Shown here in pieces: positions 1-5,508 of a DNA stretch of 5,588 nucleotides. The DNA is from Bacteroidota bacterium (GTDB lineage: Bacteria > Bacteroidota > Ignavibacteria > Ignavibacteriales > Melioribacteraceae). Under the pieces are notes generated by a model. It was not told the origin of the DNA. It ran no database searches and worked only from the letters and a program-made list of their open reading frames with translations. A program made the translations under genes and the position numbers. The stretch covers positions 1 through 5,588 of the forward strand of contig JAKAHQ010000140.1 in the NCBI GenBank assembly GCA_021814855.1. Direction: 5' to 3'. Every line of letters starts with the position of its first letter. The first letter of the stretch is position 1.

Positions 1-1
1 C

Positions 2-679
2 GGTTCGGAAGCCGCTATTACTCCTATGTCTATTGGCGGATTTAATGCCGCGCGCGCTCTCTCAACATGGAACGATAGAATGATGGAAGCTTCGCGGCCA
101 TTCGATAAAGATAGAAACGGTTTTGTTATGGGAGACGGTTCCGGTACTGTAATACTGGAGGAACTTGAACACGCTATAAAACGAGGCGCTACTATCTATG
201 GCGAAATTATCGGGGCGGGATTAACGGGCGACGCACATCACATAACTGCGCCGGCTCCCGGCGGCGAAGGAGCTGTTCGTTCTATGAAAGAAGCTATTCG
301 CGATGGCGGTATCTCTCCAGATCAAGTGGACTACATTAATGCCCACGGCACTTCTACCGAATTGAACGATTTGAATGAAACACTCGCAATAAAAACTGTC
401 TTTGGCGAACACGCGTATAAACTTACCGTTAGCTCTACAAAATCAATGACCGGTCATTTGCTTGGAGCCGCCGGCGCTGTTGAATCGATTGCTACTGTGC
501 TTGCTTTGAAAAATAGTATAATTCCGCCGACAATTAATCTTGATGAACCAAGTCCCGAATGTGATTTAAATTATACTCCTAAGGTTGCGGCTAATAAAGA
601 AATCACTTACGCCATAAGCAACACTTTCGGATTCGGCGGGCACAATGCTTCCTTACTATTTAAAAAGTATGTAGGATAA
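2..679 (+). CDS. fabF: Beta-ketoacyl-ACP synthase II, 3' part (N-terminus outside window)
   Basis: FabF is a cytoplasmic enzyme that elongates fatty acids by condensing malonyl-ACP with acyl-ACP. The reading frame is already open at base 2 and lacks its start, so this is the C-terminal ~225 residues of a family usually about 410 long. The nucleophile cysteine would lie upstream of the window. The two catalytic histidines are visible: one in NAHGTST (His codon 344-346) and one in [12 protein letters not shown] (His codon 455-457, with the conserved Lys at 440-442). Other family blocks are [34 protein letters not shown] and the C-terminal [12 protein letters not shown] loop. An ATG at 26 is internal and should not be taken as the start. 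The gene ends one base before rnc; fabF-rnc, often preceded by acpP, is a common arrangement in this part of the tree. Nothing suggests it is broken. Confidence 0.96.
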   Translation, partial: GSEAAITPMSIGGFNAARALSTWNDRMMEASRPFDKDRNGFVMGDGSGTVILEELEHAIKRGATIYGEIIGAGLTGDAHHITAPAPGGEGAVRSMKEAIRDGGISPDQVDYINAHGTSTELNDLNETLAIKTVFGEHAYKLTVSSTKSMTGHLLGAAGAVESIATVLALKNSIIPPTINLDEPSPECDLNYTPKVAANKEITYAISNTFGFGGHNASLLFKKYVG

Positions 680-680
680 A

Positions 681-1454
681 GTGTTTTGGGGATTGTTCGA
701 TAGGATATTCGGTTCTGGCCGAAAAAATTCTGCTGAAAATGCTGCGCTGCAATCCGAACAAGTGCAAGAGAAATTAAAATTATTAGAGGCAGTACTCGAA
801 TTCCCGATCAGGAATTCCAGTTTTTATGTAAAGGCACTTACACACCGGTCGTTTTTAGAATTGCATCCCGATCTTCTTAAATCAAATGAAAGATTAGAAT
901 TCCTCGGCGATTCCGTCTTAAGTCTTATCATTGCAAACTACTTGTTCTCAAACTATCCCGATGAAGGAGAAGGATTTTTAACTAAAGCACGCGCCTCTCT
1001 CGTAAACAGGGATAATCTTGCGAGTGTAGCCGAAGAGATCGGCCTGGAAAATTTAATTCTGTTCAATAAAAAATATATCCGCGATTCGGTCTACGGTCTA
1101 AAATCAATAATGGCAGACGGACTTGAAGCTCTTATAGGCGCTATCTTTCTCGATAAAGGATTATCTGCCGCGGAAGCATTTATCAATAAAAAAATTATAA
1201 AAACTACAATTGACGACTTGTTTTTTGTTGATACAAATTACAAAGGACAGCTTTTAGAAATAACCCACGCCCGTAAAATGCCTCCGCCAAGATACAAAGT
1301 GAAAGAAGAAATAGGACCGCCGCACAAAAAGCAATTTACAATTGAAGTCTATATTGGCGATGAATTATTCGGTGTAGGATTCGGTTCCAACAAAAAAACT
1401 GCCGAGCAAGAAGCTTCTCGCGAAGCGCTTGCAAAACTCGGGAAAGAATCGTAG
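681..1454 (+). CDS. rnc: Ribonuclease III
   Basis: RNase III is a cytoplasmic homodimeric, Mg-dependent endonuclease that cuts double-stranded RNA, mainly in rRNA precursor processing and mRNA turnover. The 257-residue protein has both expected domains. The nuclease domain (about 30-175) carries the signature NERLEFLGDSV at 69-79 (acidic residues E70, E73, D77) and MADGLEALIGA at 145-154 (D146, E149), so the catalytic set is intact. A double-stranded RNA-binding domain follows at about 186-254, ending in the typical KKTAEQEASREALAKL helix. The N-terminal ~30 residues are an extension relative to the E. coli enzyme (226 aa). Translation starts at GTG 681, one base after the fabF stop, with AGGA inside the last fabF codons as the likely ribosome site. 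The tight spacing suggests translational coupling. No clear hairpin terminator follows. Confidence 0.96.
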   Translation: MFWGLFDRIFGSGRKNSAENAALQSEQVQEKLKLLEAVLEFPIRNSSFYVKALTHRSFLELHPDLLKSNERLEFLGDSVLSLIIANYLFSNYPDEGEGFLTKARASLVNRDNLASVAEEIGLENLILFNKKYIRDSVYGLKSIMADGLEALIGAIFLDKGLSAAEAFINKKIIKTTIDDLFFVDTNYKGQLLEITHARKMPPPRYKVKEEIGPPHKKQFTIEVYIGDELFGVGFGSNKKTAEQEASREALAKLGKES

Positions 1455-1493
1455 CCGCAGTAAATTATCCTTCCTCCGATTCTCCGAAAATAA

Positions 1494-1527
1494 TTTGGTA
1501 AATACATTTTCAAAATCTGTATCTTGG
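1494..1527 (+). promoter_or_regulatory. Possible Bacteroidota-type promoter before the barrel gene
   Basis: TTTG at 1494-1497 and TATCTTGG at 1520-1527 resemble the Bacteroidota promoter pattern (TTTG near -33, TAnnTTTG near -7). There is one mismatch in the second box, and the spacing is a few bases longer than usual. Predicted transcription would start near 1534, upstream of the next gene. Such matches are frequent by chance in AT-rich DNA, so this is only a candidate. Confidence 0.2.
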
Positions 1528-1594
1528 TTTTGGGTTATTTACAGTTAAGATGTACTACTTTGAAAAGAATTCCGGGAACAATCCAAAATATTTT

Positions 1595-2935
1595 ATGAAG
1601 ATCAAAATCATACTTTTGTTTGTTGCTTTCGTCTCAATGGCTAACGCGCAATTTAGTCCTTTACAGCAAAACCAAGGTTTGCTTGAAGGGGGTTTTGGAT
1701 TAACATGGATTAACGGCGCACCGAATTACGCTTTTAGAATAATGCCCGAATTCCAATTTTCCAAAATCGGCGTCGGTTTGGATTTGAATCTTGAATATAC
1801 CGCAAGCGGAAAACTTCGTTCGGAAGATTTTAACGAGTTCTCGGATTACTTAAGCGTCATTCGGTACATCAGGTACGGTCAAAAAGGTGATCCGCTCTAT
1901 GTAAAGTTTGGCGCGCTCGATTATACTTCGCTCGGTCACGGCAGTATAATGTATCTTTACAATAACTCTCCGAGTCTTGATAACAGAAAAGTAGGATTGG
2001 AGTTGGCCGCAGACTTTGACAACTACGGATTTGAATCGATCTACGGAAACTTTGGACAGACGGGAGTAATGGGCGTTAGAGGATACATAAGACCATTAAC
2101 GCAAACCATGCTGGCATCAATTCCTATTCTTGGTAAACTTGAAACCGGCGCTACAGTTGTAACCGATCTAAATGAAAATGCCGGAATTGTTTCCGGCGAA
2201 TACAATCCCGCCACCGATGTATTTCTTCCTAAAGACGACGAAGGGAATATTACAATCATCGGTTTGGATTTAGGGCTGCCTCTGCTGCGCACCGGCATAG
2301 CCGATCTTGACGCATACATCGATTACGCTAAGATTATAAAATTCGGAAGCGGTGTTGCGACCGGTTTAATGCTTAACTTCAAAGGTTTTGGATTGCTGGA
2401 TCTAAAAGCTAAGATTGAAAGAAGATTTAACGGCGATCACTATATCCCTTCGTACTTCGGCCCTTTTTACGAAATTGAACGGTTCAACCTTGACAAACAA
2501 ACCGGGGAAGTGAGGAGTAAAATTCAACAATTAAAATTTGCCGACTCCCAGAGCAAAGGTTATTACGGAGAACTATATTCTTCCATACTCGGAATCTTTA
2601 GAGTTCTCGGAAGTTTTCAAAAGCTCGATCATGTTCCTAACAGCGGAATGCTTCACATTGCCGGGGAATTATCTTCGGAAAACTTTCAATACGTCGTTCG
2701 AGCCGGGTACGATAAAATAAACATCGAGAACATCGGCGACTTATTCACCACCGACGACCGTTCCTATTTATATTTTCAATTTGGCTATAAGGTCCAACCG
2801 TATCTTTTAATGTCCATGATATACTATTGGACTTTCACACCGGTTCGGGATTACAACGATAAGATAATCGGTTATGAACCTCAGAAACGTGTTGAACCGC
2901 GGCTTACGTTTATTTACCCGATAAATTTTAATTAA
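1595..2935 (+). CDS. Exported protein, probable outer-membrane beta-barrel, family not recognised
   Basis: I do not recognise a named family. The frame is open from an ATG at 1550, but I chose ATG 1595 because it begins directly with a signal peptide. MKIKIILLFVAFVSMANA is a basic start, a hydrophobic core and an A-N-A cleavage site before Gln19; starting at 1550 would put 15 polar residues in front of it. No strong ribosome site supports either start. The mature ~428 residues are rich in Gly, Tyr, Phe and alternating hydrophobic/polar stretches, as in an outer-membrane barrel (for example IGVGLDLNLEYTASGKL near 58-73 and YLYFQFGYKV, SMIYYWTF near the end). There is no lipobox, no long internal hydrophobic helix and no type IX sorting domain at the C-terminus (it ends FIYPINFN). 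A GALDYTSLGHGSIMYLYNN segment at 106-124 is a distinctive landmark. It is separated by about 140 bp from rnc and is probably its own transcription unit. A role as porin or structural barrel is inference from shape only. Confidence 0.72.
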   Translation: MKIKIILLFVAFVSMANAQFSPLQQNQGLLEGGFGLTWINGAPNYAFRIMPEFQFSKIGVGLDLNLEYTASGKLRSEDFNEFSDYLSVIRYIRYGQKGDPLYVKFGALDYTSLGHGSIMYLYNNSPSLDNRKVGLELAADFDNYGFESIYGNFGQTGVMGVRGYIRPLTQTMLASIPILGKLETGATVVTDLNENAGIVSGEYNPATDVFLPKDDEGNITIIGLDLGLPLLRTGIADLDAYIDYAKIIKFGSGVATGLMLNFKGFGLLDLKAKIERRFNGDHYIPSYFGPFYEIERFNLDKQTGEVRSKIQQLKFADSQSKGYYGELYSSILGIFRVLGSFQKLDHVPNSGMLHIAGELSSENFQYVVRAGYDKINIENIGDLFTTDDRSYLYFQFGYKVQPYLLMSMIYYWTFTPVRDYNDKIIGYEPQKRVEPRLTFIYPINFN

Positions 2936-3006
2936 ACATGAGTGGCTTATCCATCCTTTTTAGTCTGCAAGATTTTGTTAGATATGGATTTCTATCTTGA
3001 CTTAAG

Positions 3007-3039
3007 TTTGTATTAACAATATTTTGATATTAGATTTTG
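3007..3039 (+). promoter_or_regulatory. Possible Bacteroidota-type promoter upstream of the array
   Basis: TTTG at 3007-3010 and TAGATTTTG at 3031-3039 match the Bacteroidota promoter layout, with about 26 bp between box centres. The second box carries one extra T relative to TAnnTTTG. Transcription from here would run rightward through the structured segment and the 21-bp array. It is a pattern match in AT-rich DNA and no more. Confidence 0.22.
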
Positions 3040-3345
3040 GAACAATGGGGCTGACCTTATTGAGATCACCTTTTCTGTTTACGGGTTAGCTCGATAAAAA
3101 AGCTAAGCGGGAAAATTCAATGGTAACGAATTCATTTTCATATCCATTAATCGCCGGAAAAACCAATATCCCTCCGCAGAACTACATTCATCTTTCATCA
3201 ATAATTCCTGTAAATCGGAAACTCCTAACTCGCCTAATCCTCGAAGAATCTTCACAAAAAGAAACATGCGTTTGTACAGATAAATCATCCAGGTTATCTA
3301 GGAACGATTTCGAACGGGAAGTATTAATCTTAGACTAGCTGTTGA

Positions 3346-3367
3346 ACGGCCATGGCAATCCATCCGT
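3346..3367. other. Short bulged hairpin
   Basis: ACGG (3346-3349) and ATGG (3352-3355) pair with CCAT (3360-3363) and CCGT (3364-3367) around a CAAT loop. This gives eight base pairs with a two-base CC bulge. No T-tract follows, so it is not a classic terminator. It may be part of a structured leader or chance. Confidence 0.3.
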
Positions 3368-3390
3368 AAACCGTAATGAACTAAGATTTA

Positions 3391-3441
3391 GGGCTGTTCC
3401 GGAGGTGAAAACCTTGCAAAATGAAGCAAAAACAGCTTCCC
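3391..3441 (+). other. Potentially structured RNA segment upstream of the array
   Basis: An outer stem GCTGTT (3393-3398) / AACAGC (3431-3436) encloses AGGT-GAAA-ACCT (3403-3414), a stem capped by a GNRA tetraloop, and TGC (3415-3417) / GCA (3426-3428), suggesting a small three-way junction. A competing hairpin GAAGC (3423-3427) / GCTTC (3435-3439) uses the same 3' strand, so two exclusive folds are possible. The stems are short, and no known RNA family is recognised. Confidence 0.22.
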
Positions 3442-3500
3442 GTATCATGGAAAAGATTATAAAGATAACTACATCTATGTAGTATTAATGTCAATCGCTG

Positions 3501-3779
3501 ATACAGCGCATACAAACGCGTATACAGCTCTTGAAATCAAAGATACAGGTAAAGAAAGGATGTATACAGGTCTTACAATCATTTATGCAGCTCGTGAAAT
3601 TATGGATACAGCTTATGAAATTGTATACGGAATTGTTAATAAGATTTATACAGCTTTTGCGGGTCTTAATACAGGTGTCGAAATCAAATATACAGTTGTT
3701 GCAATCATATTTACAGTTGACGAAATCCAGGAAACAGCGCTTGCAATTATCCATACATCCCGTGAAAGCAGGCATACAG
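3501..3779. repeat. Degenerate 21-bp helically phased repeat array, 14 phases
   Basis: An ATACAG-like core starts at 3501 and recurs every 21 bp without drift: 3522, 3543, 3564, 3585 (ATGCAG), 3606, 3648, 3669, 3690, 3711 (TTACAG), 3732 (AAACAG), 3753 (ATACAT) and 3774. Only the phase at 3627 lacks it; there an ATACGG sits two bases early. A second block, TGAAAT or a close variant (TGCAAT, TGAAAG, CGAAAT), begins ten bases after the core in most units. The unit is roughly ATACAG, then C/G/T, T, two free bases, TGAAAT, then five mostly free bases. No two units are identical, unlike a recently expanded tandem repeat. Because 21 is a multiple of three, the array is open in several frames at once (94-98 codons, two on the plus strand and one on the minus strand), giving heptad-like peptides. 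I do not treat these as genes. It ends about 60 bp before the ribosome site of the next gene. Twenty-one bp is two turns of B-DNA, so the cores face one side of the helix. Function is unknown; a multi-site protein-binding array or a repeated RNA motif are the main options. Confidence 0.9.
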
Positions 3780-3837
3780 TATAAATTCTTCTTTTCCGGA
3801 ATAAAGATTTTTTAAACGGAACGGTTACATAATATTC

Positions 3838-3868
3838 AAAGGAGGTTTCAATGGCAAGCAAAAGATGA
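3838..3868 (+). promoter_or_regulatory. Strong Shine-Dalgarno and ATG followed by a premature TGA
   Basis: AAAGGAGG at 3838-3845 is a near-perfect ribosome site, five bases before ATG 3851. That ATG is in frame with the long open frame that follows, but its sixth codon (3866-3868) is TGA, giving only MASKR before the stop. The codon right after the stop is TTG (3869). The ribosome site is therefore well placed for 3851 and too far (23 bases) to serve TTG 3869 directly. Either the gene is interrupted by a small mutation or sequence error, or translation restarts at the TTG just after the stop. Confidence 0.8.
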
Positions 3869-4507
3869 TTGAGGGCGCCTGAAGAAGAAATTCTTGAGAA
3901 GGCAAAAACCGCGTCTGTTATTGGACGGGGCAAAGAAAAGCTGTCGGAGTTCGGCCTGGATTCCGTGTATTTTAATAATCTCGACGAGGAGATAGTAACG
4001 GCTTCTCATTACATGAGCGATGAAGAGTACACAAAGAAACAAGAATCAATTACAGTTGAAAAGAACGCGAAGTTAGCCGAAGCCGGTAAATGGGGAGACG
4101 GCGTAAAACTTCGTCTTGAGCTCGCGTTCCCGGATAATGCGGATGTAGTAAAAGAATTTCCGACCGGAAAATTTACTAAAGCTAAAAGAGATGAAAAGAC
4201 AATGCTCGAAGTAATTCCAAATATTTGCAATGTGATAGATAAGTATGATGCAAAGTTAAAAGGGAAGAAAATGCCGGACGATTACAAGCAGCAGGGGCAA
4301 ACTTTAGCTGCGGCAATTGATAAGTTAAATAACGACCAGGAAACGATGAAGAAGAACCGTCCGCAGTACACACGGGAACGTGTTGCGGCATATCAGAAAT
4401 TATACGACCGGGTGAATGAGATAAACAAAGTAGGTAGAAAAGTGTACGCGGATAGTCCAGCGGATTTGGAAGTGTTCAAGTCGCCGTGGCCGGTAAGTGG
4501 AAAATAG
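3869..4507 (+). CDS. Charged, mostly helical hypothetical protein; original start at ATG 3851 interrupted by TGA
   Basis: I do not recognise the family. The uninterrupted frame from TTG 3869 gives 212 residues; reading from ATG 3851 would add MASKR plus the TGA codon. The protein is rich in Lys, Glu and Asp and has no signal peptide or membrane segment, so it is probably cytoplasmic. Long helices are likely at 1-30, 50-75, 110-135, 138-163 and 165-195. The last is amphipathic (RERVAAYQKLYDRVNEINKVGRKVYAD) and leads into a short tail, SPADLEVFKSPWPVSGK. There is one Cys (C120) and no enzyme-like motif. The pattern suggests a helical bundle, perhaps a structural or nucleic-acid-associated protein, but that is a guess from composition. 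The gene follows the 21-bp array closely and has the strongest ribosome site in the window. Removing three bases at the TGA (AGATGATTGAGG to AGATTGAGG) restores a clean frame reading MASKRLRAPEEE, so the stop may come from a GAT duplication. The long intact frame argues that the break is recent, tolerated or a sequence error. Confidence 0.68.
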   Translation: MRAPEEEILEKAKTASVIGRGKEKLSEFGLDSVYFNNLDEEIVTASHYMSDEEYTKKQESITVEKNAKLAEAGKWGDGVKLRLELAFPDNADVVKEFPTGKFTKAKRDEKTMLEVIPNICNVIDKYDAKLKGKKMPDDYKQQGQTLAAAIDKLNNDQETMKKNRPQYTRERVAAYQKLYDRVNEINKVGRKVYADSPADLEVFKSPWPVSGK

Positions 4508-4545
4508 GAAACAAAGAAAGGCGAAGCACAGCCGGCAAAGTAAGA

Positions 4546-4595
4546 CCTCACCCTTTAATCCCTCTCCTTTGCAAGGAGAGGGACAAAGAGAGAGG
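4546..4595. repeat. Palindromic dispersed-repeat-like element
   Basis: CCCTCTCCTT (4560-4569) and AAGGAGAGGG (4573-4582) are perfect 10-bp arms around a three-base TGC centre. The symmetry continues imperfectly outward: CCTCACCCTTTAAT on the left against ACAAAGAGAGAGG on the right, about 50 bp in all. From memory, sequences of this type (translated as NPSPLQGEGQRE) occur in many copies in a range of bacterial genomes, so I read it as a copy of a dispersed palindromic element. Only one copy is present here. It lies exactly at the upstream edge of the sorting-domain remnant. It could also act as an RNA hairpin, but no T-tract follows. Confidence 0.75.
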
Positions 4596-4790
4596 TTGGT
4601 TACATTGATAATTTACGACATACTTGGCCGTGAAATTACAACACTCATGCATGAATACAAACAGCCCGGCACTTATGAAGTTGAATTCAACGCTTCATCT
4701 GCCGGAGGCGGATTACCAAGCGGAATTTATATTTATTGTTTAAGAATCTCAGCAAGAGAAATATCAAAACAATTGGTTTATCTAAAATAG
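4596..4790 (+). pseudogene. Orphan type IX secretion C-terminal sorting domain remnant
   Basis: The translation LVTLIIYDILGREITTLMHEYKQPG..., then EFNASSAGGGLPSGIYIYCLR and a final KQLVYLK, matches the type A Por/type IX secretion sorting domain (typical form: V-x-L-x-I-Y-D-I-L-G-R-E-V, then P-G-x-Y-x-V-x-F, L-P-S-G-I-Y-x-Y-x-L, ending in K-x-x-x-L-x-K). In intact proteins this ~80-residue domain sits at the end of a large secreted protein and directs it across the outer membrane. Here there is no signal peptide and no cargo. The frame upstream runs only through the palindromic element and the end of the preceding gene, to a GTG at 4497 overlapping that gene by 11 bases. The usual NYPNPFNP start of the domain is missing or replaced. 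I read it as the 3' remnant of a lost gene. A small insertion (SAGGG) before LPSG also departs from the norm. It does show that the organism or its ancestor used type IX secretion. Confidence 0.82.
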
Positions 4791-4830
4791 TATGGAACCG
4801 ACATTCAATAAATAAGAAACAAAGGCATTT

Positions 4831-5508
4831 ATGAAAAACATAATTTTAATTTTGTTGACATTCGTTTGTGGAGAAATATTTAGTCAAGATTGGCCGATAG
4901 CTCCTGAAGTTTGGAGTGAACCTATTCTTTTGGATAGCGCATTAAATGTTCCTTTCGATTGGTTTGATTCACCTTCATTCGCTAAATCAATGGATACTCT
5001 TTATTTCACCGGTGGTAATGGAGTATTTCGTGCAGTAAAGAATATTATCAACGGAAAGACAACATGGTATGTAACCCGCTTAAATGATAAAGTGAATCCA
5101 CCAGGTCAAATGCCGCCAATTTCATGTCCAATAAGCCGTGATGGAAAACGAATGTATATAAGTTATTATGGAGGTTCCGGATATGGAGGACGCGATATTT
5201 GGCGGAGCGATTGGAATGATACAATAAAAGATTGGGGAACGCCGGTGAATATTGGACCGGGCATAAACACGCCGCGTGGAGAAGTGTTCTTTTATGAACT
5301 GAGTAGAGATTCTGCATATGTTTTAGCAAATCATACAGGATTAGTAACGATGTACCTATATACATTTGATAATCAAAAAAACGATTGGGCTGTTGCCGAT
5401 AGTTTTACTAATGTTTATGATGAATTTGGCAGACGACCTTTTCGTGATGCAGATATTTATGGACTAAGTCTAACTAAAGATAAGAAGAAATTATACTTGA
5501 GTCTGTAA
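4831..5508 (+). CDS. Secreted PD40/WD40-like beta-propeller protein, probably C-terminally truncated
   Basis: The 225-residue product begins with a signal peptide (MKNIILILLTFVCGEIFSQ, cleavage likely after Gln19) and continues as a PD40-type beta-propeller. Repeated blade units are visible: DSPSFAKSMDTLYFTGG (47-62), then CPISRDGKRMYISYYGGSGYGGRDIWRSDWND (99-130, with the hallmark SxDGkxMYxS...GgxDIW), then WGTPVNIGPGINTPRGEVFFYELSRDSAYVLA (135-166), and the start of another, DADIYGLSLTKDKKKLYLSL (207-225). The stop falls right after the LYLSL strand, where a further strand and more blades would be expected, so the gene looks cut short. Three to four blades are fewer than the usual six or seven. 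It has no sorting domain or OmpA domain. Start choice is firm: AAAGG at 4821-4825 lies five bases before ATG 4831. The protein would be exported to the periplasm or surface; PD40 proteins usually bind proteins or glycans, but its partner is unknown. Confidence 0.78.
   Translation: MKNIILILLTFVCGEIFSQDWPIAPEVWSEPILLDSALNVPFDWFDSPSFAKSMDTLYFTGGNGVFRAVKNIINGKTTWYVTRLNDKVNPPGQMPPISCPISRDGKRMYISYYGGSGYGGRDIWRSDWNDTIKDWGTPVNIGPGINTPRGEVFFYELSRDSAYVLANHTGLVTMYLYTFDNQKNDWAVADSFTNVYDEFGRRPFRDADIYGLSLTKDKKKLYLSL

Larger units (their letters stand above)
2936..3500. other. 565-bp intergenic stretch with no convincing gene
   Basis: I see no credible protein gene on either strand. Short open frames (a 61-codon one on the minus strand at 3103-3288 and a 72-codon one on the plus strand at 3120-3338) overlap each other, lack ribosome sites and carry no recognisable motif. 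No tRNA, rRNA or transposase remnant is recognisable. The stretch does hold a promoter-like pair at 3007-3039, a hairpin at 3346-3367 and a potentially structured segment at 3391-3441, listed separately. It could be a long leader for the repeat array and gene that follow, or a decayed region. Confidence 0.55.

Noticed and set aside
1550..1594. ATG 1550 as the start of the barrel gene
   Set aside because: It would place 15 polar residues ahead of a well-formed signal peptide that begins at ATG 1595.
3086..3106. TTAGCT/AGCTAA hairpin as a terminator
   Set aside because: Only six mostly A-T pairs with a nine-base loop and no T-tract following on the plus strand.
3103..3338. Small genes on either strand (minus 3103-3288, plus 3120-3338)
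   Set aside because: They overlap on opposite strands, lack ribosome sites, and neither translation shows a recognisable motif or domain.
3501..3779. CRISPR array
   Set aside because: The period is 21 bp in total with 6-bp conserved blocks. There are no long identical repeats or 30-bp unique spacers, and no cas gene is present.
3794..3816. Intrinsic terminator between the array and the helical-protein gene
   Set aside because: TTCCGGAA followed later by a run of T looks suggestive, but the palindrome has no loop and the extended stem is broken by mismatches.
3866..3868. TGA read as selenocysteine
   Set aside because: I see no convincing hairpin of the bacterial type immediately after the codon, and the protein shows no redox-enzyme features; a short duplication explains the stop better.
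4497..4790. A complete 97-residue gene starting at GTG 4497
   Set aside because: The first third is the end of the preceding gene plus the palindromic repeat, and the rest is only the tail of a sorting domain; there is no ribosome site or signal peptide.
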